Assembly: GCA_910574995.1 (NCBI GenBank)
Contig: CAJTCS010000004.1
Span: 1 to 64,000, forward strand
DNA: 64,000 nt
Source of the DNA: Oscillospiraceae bacterium
GTDB taxonomy: Bacteria > Bacillota > Clostridia > Oscillospirales > Acutalibacteraceae
Direction of reading: 5' to 3'
Shown: one piece after another, positions 44,954 to 53,628 of the stretch
Layout of the letters: every line of letters begins with the position of its first letter
Position numbering within the stretch: position 1 is the first letter of the stretch
The notes under the pieces: generated by a model
Told to the model about the DNA's origin: nothing
The model's input: the letters and a program-made list of their open reading frames with translations, nothing else
The model's database searches: none
Translations under genes and position numbers: made by a program

Positions 44954-46690
44954 TTAATAACCGCGCTTGACGTAAGTGGTGTGCAGGACCTCGTGGGCCT
45001 TGTGGCTGCCAGGCTCGCCCAGGAATTCCTCATAGCACTTCTTCAGCACCGGATTTTCGTGGGACTTGCGCAGGGGCATGGCCTTGTCCTGGTCATACAG
45101 GGCCTTGGCGCGCAGGGCCTTCACGTCGGTAAAGCTCCGCTCGGTAGAGGGTACGATGGGCTGTCCGCCGCCGTTTACACAGCCGCCAGGGCAGCACATG
45201 ATCTCCACGAAGTGGTAGTCCGCCTCGCCAGCACGGATCTTCTGCAGGATCTTATCCGCATTGGTCAGCCCGCTGGCTACAGCTACCTTCACATCCATGC
45301 CGGCAACCTTGTAGACGGCTTCCTTGATGCCCTCGGTGCCGCGGACTTCCTCATAATCGATGGAATCAACGGGCTTACCCTCCAACACGTCGGCGGCTGT
45401 ACGCAGGGCGGCTTCCATTACGCCACCGGTAGCGCCGAAAATCACCGCCGCGCCGGTAGAAACGCCCATAGCGTCGTCAAACTTCTCGTCGGGCAGACGG
45501 TTGAAGTTCAGCTGGGCTTTCTTGATCATCTTAGCCAGCTCGCGGGTAGTCAAGCTGATGTCCACATCTGGCAGGCCCGCGGCAGCTTCGTCGTCACGCT
45601 TAATCTCAAACTTCTTGGCGGTACAGGGCATGACGGACACGGAGACGATCTTCGAGGGGTCGATGCCCTCTTTCTGGGCATACCAGGTCTTGATAAGCGC
45701 GCCGGTCATGTTCTGGGGGGACTTGCAGGTGGACAGGTTGTCCAGCAAATCGGGATAATAGTGTTCGCAGAACTTGACCCAGCCGGGGGAACAGGAGGTG
45801 ATCATGGGCAGAGTGCCGCCGTTCTGTACACGGTGGATGAATTCGGTGGCCTCTTCCATGATGGTCATATCCGCGCCAAAGTCGGTGTCGAACACCTTGT
45901 CAAAGCCCAAACGGCGCAGGGCAGCCGCCATTTTGCCTTCCACGTTGGTGCCAATGGGCAGGCCGAACTCTTCGCCCAGGGCGGCGCGCACCGCAGGGGC
46001 GGTTTGCACGATGACAACCTTTTCTGGGTCGTTGATGGCGTCGATGACATCCTGGGTATTGTCCTTTTCACGCAGGGCCCCGGTGGGGCAGCTGACAATG
46101 CACTGGCCGCAGGCCACGCAGGCCACGTCTGCCAAGGGGGATTCAAAAGCGCAGCCAATCTGGGTGTCAAACCCGCGGTTGTTAGCGCCAATTACAGCCA
46201 CATGCTGGTTCTGGCAGGCAGCCACGCAACGGCGGCACAGGATGCACTTAGCGTTGTTGCGCTCTAGATAGGCAGTCGACACGTCGGTTACATTGTCGGG
46301 CAGGGCGCCGGCAAAGCGGTCTTCTTCCTCAATGCCCATATCGTTGCACAGCTTCTGCAGTTCGCAGTTGCCGCTGCGGTCGCAGGTCAGGCACTTGCGC
46401 TCGTGCACAGAAAGGAGCAGCTCCAACGTCATGCGGCGGGACTGCTGTACCTTGGGGGAATTGGTGAACACCTCCATGCCGTCGTTTACAGGGTACACGC
46501 AGGCGGCCACCAGGGACCTTGCCCCCTTGACCTCAACCATGCACATACGGCAGGCGCCGATCTGGTTGACGTCCTTCAGGAAGCAAAGGGTGGGGATATC
46601 GATACCGGCAGTGCGGGCGGCCTCCAGGATGGTGGCATCCTTGGGGACCTCATAGGACACGCCGTTGATCTTGATATTGACCATATCCAT
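44954..46690 (-). CDS. hydA: NAD-linked [FeFe]-hydrogenase, catalytic subunit (HydA)
   Basis: 578 residues. N-terminus: [2Fe-2S] domain with Cys in PTLCF and IGACRMCMVEV, then a His/Cys cluster domain (HERKCLTCDRSGNCELQKLC), two [4Fe-4S] clusters (CILCRRCVAACQ and CVACGQCIVSCP), then the H-cluster domain with TSCSPGW, MPCTAKKFE and EIMCCPGGCVNGGG, and a small-subunit-like C-terminal tail. The first H-cluster motif has Ser where classic enzymes have a second Cys. With hydB and hydC it should form a trimeric, possibly electron-bifurcating enzyme that makes H2 from NADH and reduced ferredoxin. ATG at 46690 was chosen for its AGGAG spacing. It is last in the operon. Confidence 0.94.
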   Translation of the reverse strand: MDMVNIKINGVSYEVPKDATILEAARTAGIDIPTLCFLKDVNQIGACRMCMVEVKGARSLVAACVYPVNDGMEVFTNSPKVQQSRRMTLELLLSVHERKCLTCDRSGNCELQKLCNDMGIEEEDRFAGALPDNVTDVSTAYLERNNAKCILCRRCVAACQNQHVAVIGANNRGFDTQIGCAFESPLADVACVACGQCIVSCPTGALREKDNTQDVIDAINDPEKVVIVQTAPAVRAALGEEFGLPIGTNVEGKMAAALRRLGFDKVFDTDFGADMTIMEEATEFIHRVQNGGTLPMITSCSPGWVKFCEHYYPDLLDNLSTCKSPQNMTGALIKTWYAQKEGIDPSKIVSVSVMPCTAKKFEIKRDDEAAAGLPDVDISLTTRELAKMIKKAQLNFNRLPDEKFDDAMGVSTGAAVIFGATGGVMEAALRTAADVLEGKPVDSIDYEEVRGTEGIKEAVYKVAGMDVKVAVASGLTNADKILQKIRAGEADYHFVEIMCCPGGCVNGGGQPIVPSTERSFTDVKALRAKALYDQDKAMPLRKSHENPVLKKCYEEFLGEPGSHKAHEVLHTTYVKRGY

Positions 46691-46708
46691 GTTTCGCACG
46701 CTCCTTTC

Positions 46709-48499
46709 TTATTTCTTCACTACAGCGCCGAACTTGCACTTCTCCATGCACACGCCGCACTTGATGCACTTGTTGGTGTCGATCACATGCAGCTGCTTCA
46801 CAGCGCCGGAGATAGCGCCCACTGGGCAGTTACGGGCGCACAAGGTGCAGCCCTTGCACTTATCGGCTTCGATGGTATAATTGGTCAGGGCCTTGCAGGC
46901 GCCGGCAGGGCAGCGGTGCTCTACCACATGGGCCTCATACTCGTCCCTGTAATATTTCAGGGTGGACAGCACCGGGTTGGGGGCCGTTTGGCCCAGGCCG
47001 CACAAGCTGTTCTCCTTGATGTAATAGCACAGCTCTTCCATCTTGTCGATGTCTTCCAACGTGCCGTTGCCGCTGGTGATCTTGTTCAGGATCTCCAGCA
47101 GGCGCTTGGTGCCCACCCGGCAAGGGGTGCACTTGCCGCAGGATTCGTCCACTGTGAACTCTAGGAAGAACTTGGCGATGTCCACCATACAGGTGGTCTC
47201 GTCCATAACGATCAGGCCGCCAGAGCCCATCATGGAACCGATTGCTAACAGGTTGTCATAGTCGATGGGGGTGTCAATGAGCTTGGCGGGGATGCAGCCG
47301 CCAGAGGGGCCGCCGGTCTGGGCCGCCTTGAAAGTATGGCCGCCTGGCACGCCGCCGCCAATGTCCTCGACAACTTCCCGCAGGGTGGTGCCCATGGGGA
47401 CCTCAACCAGGCCGGTGTTGGTAATTTTGCCGCCCAGGGCGAAGACCTTGGTACCGGGGGATTTCTCGGTGCCGATGGACTTGAACCATTCCGCGCCCTT
47501 CAAAATGATCTGGGGGATGTTGGCGTAGGTCTCCACGTTGTTCAGCACCGTGGGCTTCCCGAACAGGCCCTTCAAGGCCGGGAACGGGGGCCGCACGCGG
47601 GGTTCGCCGCGCTTGCCTTCAATGGAGGTCATCAGGGCGGTCTCCTCGCCGCACACAAACGCGCCGGCGCCCAAACGGATGTCTATGTCAAAGTCAAAGC
47701 CGGAATCGAAGATATTCTTGCCCAACAGGCCGTACTCGCGGGCCTGGTCGATCGCAATCTGCAAGCGTTTCACAGCGATGGGGTATTCCGCGCGGATGTA
47801 GATGTAGCCTTGTGTTGCGCCGATGGCATAGCCCGCGATGGCCATGGCTTCCAGCACGCTGTGGGGGTCGCCCTCCAAAACAGAGCGGTCCATAAACGCG
47901 CCGGGGTCGCCTTCGTCGGCGTTGCAGCAGGCGTATTTCTGGTCGGCCGGGTTGGCCGCGGCAAACTTCCATTTCAGGCCCGTGGGGAAACCCGCGCCGC
48001 CGCGGCCGCGCAGGCCGGAGGCCAGCATCAGGTCAATGACCTCCTGGGGCGTCATTTCGGTGAGGACCTTGCCCAACGCGGCATAGCCGTCCTGGGCGAT
48101 ATACTCGTCGATAAGCTCGGGGTTGATGACGCCGCAGTTGCGCAGGGCAATGCGCATCTGCTTGGCATAGAACTTTGTCTCATTCAGGGACTTGGTGGTA
48201 TTGTCGTCCACCACAGTCTCCTGGTACAGCAGGCGCTTGACGATACGGCCCTTCAGCAGGTGCTCGCCTACAATCTCCTTCACATCCTCCACGGTAACCC
48301 GGCTATAGAACGCGCCTTCAGGGTATACCACCATGATGGGGCCCAGCGCGCACAGGCCGAAACAGCCGGTACGGATGACGTTCACTTCTTTTTCAAGGCC
48401 TACGGCCTTGATCTCTTCGTTCAGCTTCTCGATGATCTGTTCGCTGTTGGAAGAGGTGCAGCCTGTTCCGCCGCACACCAGTACGTTTGAACGAAACAT
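46709..48499 (-). CDS. hydB: NuoF-like flavin/NADH subunit of the hydrogenase (HydB)
   Basis: 596 residues. An N-terminal thioredoxin-like [2Fe-2S] domain (VLVCGGTGCTSSNS, later CFGLC), the FMN motif GLRGRGGAGFPTGLKW, the NADH motif GAFVCGEETALMTSIEG, the [4Fe-4S] site ESCGKCTPCRVG, and two C-terminal ferredoxin-type clusters (CKGCTLCARNCP and CIKCGVCMEKC). This is the standard HydB layout; the flavin is the proposed site where electrons from NADH and ferredoxin meet. It lies 18 bases upstream of hydA with AGGAGGG before ATG. Confidence 0.95.
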   Translation of the reverse strand: MFRSNVLVCGGTGCTSSNSEQIIEKLNEEIKAVGLEKEVNVIRTGCFGLCALGPIMVVYPEGAFYSRVTVEDVKEIVGEHLLKGRIVKRLLYQETVVDDNTTKSLNETKFYAKQMRIALRNCGVINPELIDEYIAQDGYAALGKVLTEMTPQEVIDLMLASGLRGRGGAGFPTGLKWKFAAANPADQKYACCNADEGDPGAFMDRSVLEGDPHSVLEAMAIAGYAIGATQGYIYIRAEYPIAVKRLQIAIDQAREYGLLGKNIFDSGFDFDIDIRLGAGAFVCGEETALMTSIEGKRGEPRVRPPFPALKGLFGKPTVLNNVETYANIPQIILKGAEWFKSIGTEKSPGTKVFALGGKITNTGLVEVPMGTTLREVVEDIGGGVPGGHTFKAAQTGGPSGGCIPAKLIDTPIDYDNLLAIGSMMGSGGLIVMDETTCMVDIAKFFLEFTVDESCGKCTPCRVGTKRLLEILNKITSGNGTLEDIDKMEELCYYIKENSLCGLGQTAPNPVLSTLKYYRDEYEAHVVEHRCPAGACKALTNYTIEADKCKGCTLCARNCPVGAISGAVKQLHVIDTNKCIKCGVCMEKCKFGAVVKK

Positions 48500-48516
48500 A
48501 GTTTCACTTCCCTCCT

Positions 48517-48897
48517 CTATTTCGCGCCGATGGCATTGGCGCCAATGGTATATTCAGAGACCACATTGCCGTTGACCAGGTGGTCGTTCACCACCCGCAG
48601 GGCTTTTTCGGCAGTCATTTTCACATAGGTGACCTTTTCCTGCCCAGGCGTTACAATTTCCACCACAGGCTCATACTGGCAGATGCCGATACAGCCGGTC
48701 TGGGTGACCATGATGTCCTGCAGGTTCCGCTTCGCCACTTCTTCCACAAAGGCGTTCAAAACAGGGCGGGCCCCCGCCGCGATGCCGCAGGTAGCCATGC
48801 CTACCAGAACTTTGGTCTGGGCGTCGGCACTCTCACGGATATTGACAGAAGCACGGGCCCGCTCTTTAATAGCCTGCAGTTCCGCTAAAGATTTCAT
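48517..48897 (-). CDS. Small thioredoxin-like [2Fe-2S] protein
   Basis: 126 residues from the ATG at 48897. VLVGMATCGIAAGARPVL and VTQTGCIGICQYEPVV are the conserved parts of the thioredoxin-like ferredoxin family found beside HydABC in many Clostridia. I see three cysteines in these motifs rather than four, so cluster binding is not certain. It lies 17 bases upstream of hydB. It may act as an extra electron carrier or assembly partner. Confidence 0.82.
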   Translation of the reverse strand: MKSLAELQAIKERARASVNIRESADAQTKVLVGMATCGIAAGARPVLNAFVEEVAKRNLQDIMVTQTGCIGICQYEPVVEIVTPGQEKVTYVKMTAEKALRVVNDHLVNGNVVSEYTIGANAIGAK

Positions 48898-48959
48898 AAT
48901 ATCGTACCATTCCTTTCTGCTGATATCCACCGCCCTTGGCTCTTGGGCCTCCGGCGGCA

Positions 48960-49218
48960 TAAGGAACTTTTTTAAGGAAAAAGTTCCTTATGGATCTTCA
49001 AAAACCTCTGCCTGCACCAGCGCCCGCTGTCGCCGCGCGGATGCAGCCTTATCTTTTATGGTTTGCTCCCCCGCCGCGAAGCGCGGAGGGGATTCCAAAG
49101 GGTCTTTGACCCTTTGGTCAGATCCAGGGCTGAAAGCCCTGGTGGGGGTGGAGGGGGCAAAGCCCCATCCCTGCCGGAGGCCCAAAAATGATATTGGGGG
49201 TGTGGGGCGCAGCCCCAC
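48960..49218. repeat. Tandem set of short perfect hairpins inside the hydrogenase operon
   Basis: The 344-base gap between the small [2Fe-2S] gene and the ATPase gene contains five perfect inverted repeats, four of them with three-base loops: 48960-48990 (13-bp arms), 49095-49117 (CCAAAGGGTC/GACCCTTTGG), 49124-49142 (CCAGGGCT/AGCCCTGG), 49054-independent 49154-49166 (GGGGC/GCCCC) and 49202-49218 (GTGGGGC/GCCCCAC). There is no gene. It may be a dispersed intergenic repeat or a processing or partial termination site that adjusts subunit ratios. Confidence 0.7.
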
Positions 49219-49241
49219 GGCCTTACAGCATAAACCACGGC

Positions 49242-49820
49242 CTACTCTTCCGCGGGCTCCTCCCCCGTCAATACATAATGGGTCTGCTCCGCCAGGAAAT
49301 CCCGTATCCACAGCACCACCTCTGGGGCGTTCAGTTCCACTTCCCCCCCCAGCACCTGGCGCAGCTGCGCCGTGTCCAGGGCAAAGTCCCGGGATGCGTT
49401 GTGGTCCTTATAGCTTCTGCTAAACAGGAAATCCCGGTCCGGGTTGCTGGTGACCAACAGCTGGACCGTACCGTTGATGTCCCCTAAGGGGATCATATCT
49501 ACGCTGGAAGGGCGGAACACCGCTTTCAGCTCCGTACCCACCCCCACGGTGGAATCGATGGTAAAATTGCCACCGGTCATCTCCGCTTCCATCTTGAACA
49601 ACGGGACCCCCAGCCCCACGCTGCGGGTGGTGCGGGTGGTATAAAAGGGGTCGGTCACGTTCTGCACCTGTTCGGGGGTCATGCCCCGGCCGTTGTCCTT
49701 TACGGCAATGGACAAAAGGTCCTGGGTCAGGTCCTCTTCCACCGCGATGATGATCCGGGAAGCCCCGGCGGAGATGGAGTTCTGGGCTATGTCCATCACA
49801 TTGAGCGACAGCTCCCGCAT
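49242..49820 (-). CDS. HATPase-type ATP-binding protein of the hydrogenase operon
   Basis: 192 residues. The N-terminal ~105 residues are a histidine-kinase-like ATPase: MRELSLNVMDIAQNSISAGAS (N box), KDNGRGM (G1) and SVGLGVPLFK (G2-like). There is no phospho-acceptor His domain. The C-terminal ~85 residues are unassigned. Such proteins recur next to hydC in clostridial operons; the job is unknown, possibly protein-level regulation. It starts four bases after the hydC stop. Confidence 0.82.
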   Translation of the reverse strand: MRELSLNVMDIAQNSISAGASRIIIAVEEDLTQDLLSIAVKDNGRGMTPEQVQNVTDPFYTTRTTRSVGLGVPLFKMEAEMTGGNFTIDSTVGVGTELKAVFRPSSVDMIPLGDINGTVQLLVTSNPDRDFLFSRSYKDHNASRDFALDTAQLRQVLGGEVELNAPEVVLWIRDFLAEQTHYVLTGEEPAEE

Positions 49821-49824
49821 CCGG

Positions 49825-50322
49825 TTACTCCATGTACTTAGCCAGGATGCCGTCTACATCCTCCGGCACCAGCCGGCCGTAAACGTCCTCGTTTACAGTC
49901 ATGACAGGGGCCAGGCCGCAGGCGCCGATGCACCGGCAGGCCGTCAGAGAGAAAGCGCCGTCCTCGGTGCACTCTTCCGGGTTTATGCCCAGCTTCTGCT
50001 GGATGCGGTCCAACACCTTGTCAGCGCCCTTGACATAGCAAGCGGTGCCCAGGCACACCGAGATGTGGTTGCGGCCCTTGGGCGTAAGGGAGAACTGGGA
50101 ATAGAAAGTAGATACGCCGTAGACCTCTTCCAGGGGTACATCCAGCCCTTTGGCGATCTTCTGCTGCACCTCTAGGGGCAGATAACCGTAAATCTCCTGG
50201 GCCTGGTGCAGGGCGGGCATCACGGCCCCTTCCTGCCCCTGCAGGCCTGCGATCACTTCGTCAAGCTTCTTCGCCTGCTCGGGAGTGTCGTGGAACGGCA
50301 AATTGCTGATACGCTTTTGCAT
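49825..50322 (-). CDS. hydC: NuoE-like subunit of the hydrogenase (HydC)
   Basis: 165 residues from the ATG at 50322 (GGGAGGAAAA site). An N-terminal helical bundle precedes the thioredoxin-like [2Fe-2S] domain, with ligands in VCLGTACYVKGA and TACRCIGACGLAPV, the same spacing as NuoE. It carries one cluster and contacts HydB. It is the first of the structural genes. Confidence 0.94.
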   Translation of the reverse strand: MQKRISNLPFHDTPEQAKKLDEVIAGLQGQEGAVMPALHQAQEIYGYLPLEVQQKIAKGLDVPLEEVYGVSTFYSQFSLTPKGRNHISVCLGTACYVKGADKVLDRIQQKLGINPEECTEDGAFSLTACRCIGACGLAPVMTVNEDVYGRLVPEDVDGILAKYME

Positions 50323-50419
50323 AGGTTTTTCCTCCCAAAATATTGATGGTATCACGCATGCAGACAGCCGGTTGTGGCTGCCATACGATATCCTACTAAA
50401 TATATCAAAATGCCCGCCC

Positions 50420-50446
50420 ATTATAATTCTTAAAAAGAATTATAAT
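50420..50446. promoter_or_regulatory. AT-rich perfect palindrome upstream of hydC (candidate operator)
   Basis: ATTATAATTCTT (50420-50431) and AAGAATTATAAT (50435-50446) form a perfect 12-bp inverted repeat with a three-base centre, in otherwise GC-rich sequence. It lies 98 bases upstream of hydC in the 365-base gap after the PHP gene. The arm resembles boxes of Fur/PerR type but matches none exactly; it does not match a Rex site. The rest of 50323-50687 contains no gene. Confidence 0.55.
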
Positions 50447-50687
50447 AAAAAGACCGACAATTTCCGCAGGATTTTCCTGCACAAACCGTAAATAGTTGCC
50501 AAAATATCGATATCCGACAAGCAATTGCCTTTTACCCCCTTCGGGCACCCGCTGCAGGCCCCTCCCCCACGCTATGCGGGGGAAAGCCGGGGCAGCCCCT
50601 CTTATTACCCTAGTCCAGTAATAAAGAAGGGGTTAGGCTGGTGCCGCCGCTTGCTTTACGAATGGGCGTTTACCGCTTTAAGGGCGC

Positions 50688-51407
50688 TTACCATCCCCCC
50701 AGCCAGCCTAATACAGCCTTGACAGACCTTTCCGGCAGCTGGAGGCTATGGGCTTCCGACTCAGCCAGGGTCTCCAGGTAATGGGAGTCGGAATCCCGCA
50801 AAACGCGCAGGGGCCGCAGCTCTGGGTCTTGGGCATAAAGGGCCTCTAGGTCGCAGCCCCGGGTAGCTTCGAAAGCGGTGAAGCCCGCCTCTGGCGGCAG
50901 GCTGCCTAGGGCGGCGATGACGCTGTAGGAATCCCGGTCCACATGGGCAGGCAGGGCAATGCCGCCGTACTCCCTGGCCAGGGGAAGCACGCTGTCTACG
51001 CCGACAAAGGAGGATACCAGCAGCAGGTCTCCCTCTACCCCTACCAGCTCGTCCGACTGGGAAAGCATGCGCTGCTCGCCAAAGATATCGGCCTTGTTGG
51101 GGATATGGGGCATGTTCTTATATATGTATGAATTGAACCCCATAGCACCTTCCAGCGTCTCGAAAAGGCAGACAATGTGGGCCTCCTCCGCTGTGCACAG
51201 CTCCATACCGGGGATGACCAGCACCCCGGCCTCCTCCCCCGCCGCCATGACGGACGCGGCGTTTTTACAGGTGTTGTGGTCTGTGATGGCGATAATGTCC
51301 AGGCCCAGCAGCGCCGCCATGCCCGCGATATTGCTGGGGGTCATGTCATTGTCGCCGCAGGGGGACAAGCAGGAGTGTATGTGGAGGTCGTAACGGTACT
51401 CAGCCAT
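50688..51407 (-). CDS. PHP-domain phosphoesterase
   Basis: 239 residues. Metal ligands of the PHP fold are visible in YDLHIHSCLSPCGDND (HxH), ITDHNT (DH), PGMELCTAEEAHIVCLF and the late PAHVDRD and DSDSHYLE motifs. PHP proteins hydrolyse phosphate esters of nucleotides or histidinol phosphate. It overlaps the preceding DRTGG gene by eight bases and is part of the block before hydC that is kept together in many hydrogenase operons. Its substrate is not known. Confidence 0.88.
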   Translation of the reverse strand: MAEYRYDLHIHSCLSPCGDNDMTPSNIAGMAALLGLDIIAITDHNTCKNAASVMAAGEEAGVLVIPGMELCTAEEAHIVCLFETLEGAMGFNSYIYKNMPHIPNKADIFGEQRMLSQSDELVGVEGDLLLVSSFVGVDSVLPLAREYGGIALPAHVDRDSYSVIAALGSLPPEAGFTAFEATRGCDLEALYAQDPELRPLRVLRDSDSHYLETLAESEAHSLQLPERSVKAVLGWLGGW

Positions 51408-51735
51408 GCAGCTGCCCCGCCACCTGCAGCGCGGTTTCGTAAAGGTTTGCCGGGCAGGTATACACGGGTATCCCCTGCAGCTCGGCCCGGGCCCGGGCCG
51501 CTTCGTCTAAGGCGGCGTCCTCGCACAACACAATGCCGGCTACATCGGTCAGCGCGGCCACGGCGATAGCGTTTACATTGCCCATCACCGTCAGCCATAC
51601 GTTGCCAGAGATTGCCCGGGCCATCACCCAGCTTAAAAGGTCCCCAATGTAGCAGCCCTCCACCTGGGCGCCTGTACCCTCTTCACCCGCCAACAGCCTC
51701 CAACCGCAGGCCGCGGCCATTTCCTGTATCGTCAT
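51400..51735 (-). CDS. DRTGG-domain protein
   Basis: 111 residues from the ATG at 51735 (AGAGGA site). The whole length fits one DRTGG domain, seen in phosphotransacetylase N-terminal regions and CBS-linked regulators: the CGWRLLAGEEGTGAQVEGCY opening, the YIGDLLSWVMARA helix and a final region with a GIPVYTCP strand. No catalytic motif. A second copy opens the operon at 53625. The ligand is unknown. Confidence 0.78.
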   Translation of the reverse strand: MTIQEMAAACGWRLLAGEEGTGAQVEGCYIGDLLSWVMARAISGNVWLTVMGNVNAIAVAALTDVAGIVLCEDAALDEAARARAELQGIPVYTCPANLYETALQVAGQLHG

Positions 51736-51801
51736 AACGGCATCCTCTCCCTTTCTTGTCCATTCAAACTCCCCCGCGCCGGCCATAACCGGCGGGCGGG
51801 T

Positions 51802-53166
51802 TCAGCCCTCCTCCGGCGGCAGGACGCAGGGCCCCTCCTCCAGCGCCGAAAGGGTGCTGGCCACCTTCTGCATCTGCTTGCGGTACACGAACACGCAGTC
51901 TGTCTTTTTCGAACCGCCCTTCACCACGTCTTCCGCGAAAGCCCGGCAGGTGGGCGCGCCGCAGGCGCCGCAGTCCAGCCCGGGGAATTCCTGCTCGATC
52001 TCGTCGATCTGCACCATCATCATCATGGCCTCCTGCAGGTTGGCAGAAAGGCTCATCACGTTAGAGAATTCCAGGCCGCTCTCCCAGGCCATCAGGTCGG
52101 GGAGAGGCCCCCCCTGCAGGTGGTTCTGGGACACAGGCAGGTATTTCCGCAGCCGCTGGATGCGGGCCTTTGCTACATAGGGGTTCTCCACGCACAGCAC
52201 GCCCCCCACACAGCCCCCGGCGCAGGCGTTCAGCTCTATGAAATCCAGCTCGCCGATGCGCTCGTCCTCGATCTCCTCCAGCACCCGTATCACGTTTTCG
52301 ATACCGTCGGCCGCCAGGTATTTCTCGTTTAGCAAGGCGGCGGATTCCCCGCCGCTGGTGGCCCACCCCACCCCGATGATGCCGGAATTGGCGATAGGCT
52401 CGATGCTTTCCAGGTGGTCCATCTTGTGGGAGAGCATGGGGAACACGTCGCTGATGGCCAGGGCCCCGTCCACCATGGATTTTCCCAGCCCGATGGGCGC
52501 CTTGATGTCCGTCACCTTGGCCGGGCAGGGGGTGATGAAAAAGCACCCGATGTCCTCTAGGGGCAGGCCCGTTAGCTGCTGGGCCTCTTGCTTGGCCATG
52601 GCCGCCGCCGTCTCCATGGGGGATTTCAGGGGCAGCACGTTGTCCACCAGGTCTGGGAAACGCACCCGGATGAGCCGCACCACCGCCGGGCAGGCTGAAC
52701 TGATTACAGGGCGCTTCAGCTTGCCCGCGTCCATCAGCTTCCGGGTGGCCTCGCTGACCAATTCGGCCGCCCGGGAGACCTCGAACACCATGTCGAAGCC
52801 CATTTCCTTCAGGCCGCTAAGGACATAGTCGATGTCGTCCAGGTTGTTGAACTGCCCATATAGGGTGGGCGCCGGCAGGGCGATGGTATATTGGAATTCT
52901 TGCATGCGGGCCAGGCTGGTAAAGCGCGCCCGCTTGGCGTGGTGGGGGCAGATGCGGATGCACTCGCCGCAGTCTATGCACCGCTCGGAGGCAATTACGG
53001 CCTTGCCCCCCCGCACGCGGATGGCCTCGGTGGGGCATCGCTTGATGCAGTTGGTACAGCCCACGCACTGGTCCTCGTTCAGTGTAACGGAATGGTAAAA
53101 CTCAACCATATCTTTGCACACGGCAGGGCCCACAGGGCGTCCCCTGCCGTTCCTTTCTTCAATCAT
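51802..53166 (-). CDS. Sensory-type [FeFe]-hydrogenase-like protein
   Basis: 454 residues. Two ferredoxin clusters at the N-terminus (CVGCTNCIKRCP and CIDCGECIRICP), then a hydrogenase large-domain with changed H-cluster motifs: SSACPAV, TPCPAK and ELNACAGGCVGG. The C-terminus has a further four-Cys iron-sulphur (Fes-type) motif DCGACGAPTCRAFAEDV. In the first motif Ala replaces the proton-relay Cys, as reported for sensory rather than catalytic groups. No PAS domain is present. It likely reports H2 or redox state. The ATG at 53166 has no clear ribosome site; the ATG at 53106 (MVEFYHSVT) is an alternative start. Confidence 0.85.
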   Translation of the reverse strand: MIEERNGRGRPVGPAVCKDMVEFYHSVTLNEDQCVGCTNCIKRCPTEAIRVRGGKAVIASERCIDCGECIRICPHHAKRARFTSLARMQEFQYTIALPAPTLYGQFNNLDDIDYVLSGLKEMGFDMVFEVSRAAELVSEATRKLMDAGKLKRPVISSACPAVVRLIRVRFPDLVDNVLPLKSPMETAAAMAKQEAQQLTGLPLEDIGCFFITPCPAKVTDIKAPIGLGKSMVDGALAISDVFPMLSHKMDHLESIEPIANSGIIGVGWATSGGESAALLNEKYLAADGIENVIRVLEEIEDERIGELDFIELNACAGGCVGGVLCVENPYVAKARIQRLRKYLPVSQNHLQGGPLPDLMAWESGLEFSNVMSLSANLQEAMMMMVQIDEIEQEFPGLDCGACGAPTCRAFAEDVVKGGSKKTDCVFVYRKQMQKVASTLSALEEGPCVLPPEEG

Positions 53167-53193
53167 TGTGAAGCCCGGGGGCGCTGAACAAGG

Positions 53194-53628
53194 CTAGCTC
53201 CCCTTCTGGCCGGGGTTCACCACCATATGTACGGTAGTGCCCTCCCCCACCACGGACTGGATCTCCATCAGGTCGGTATACTTCTTCATGTTGGGCAGGC
53301 CCATGCCCGCGCCGAAGCCTAATGACCGCACGTTGTCCGGGGCTGTGGACCACCCGGCCTGCATAGCCTTGGAAACGTCGGCAATGCCGGGGCCATGGTC
53401 TTGCAAAAGGATATCCACCTTGTCCGGGTCTATGTCTACCGTGGCCTCGCCGCCGCCAGCGTGGATGACCATATTGATCTCCCCCTCGTACATGGCAATG
53501 GCCACACGGCGGATGGCGTCCGGCTCATACCCCAGCCGTTTCAGCTTGTGCTTCACATCGCCAGAGGCTTCCCCAGCCCGGGTAAAGTCGTCCCCCGGCA
53601 CGTCATAGTGTAAATGCAGCATACTCAT
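53194..53628 (-). CDS. SpoIIAB/RsbW-like anti-sigma ATPase
   Basis: 144 residues forming one HATPase fold: IAMYEGEINMVIHAGGG (N box), LQDHGPGIADV (G1) and GFGAGMGLPNMKK (G2). It lacks a kinase dimer domain and resembles the anti-sigma factor kinase family. Its start overlaps the stop of the first DRTGG gene by four bases. Placed before the sensory hydrogenase, it may form a signalling pair with it, but no sigma factor or anti-anti-sigma gene lies nearby. Confidence 0.85.
   Translation of the reverse strand: MSMLHLHYDVPGDDFTRAGEASGDVKHKLKRLGYEPDAIRRVAIAMYEGEINMVIHAGGGEATVDIDPDKVDILLQDHGPGIADVSKAMQAGWSTAPDNVRSLGFGAGMGLPNMKKYTDLMEIQSVVGEGTTVHMVVNPGQKGS

Noticed and set aside
44981-46267. Long plus-strand open frame (428 codons) opposite hydA
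   Set aside because: Antisense shadow of hydA; rich in Gly, Ala and His with no recognised domain and no ribosome site.
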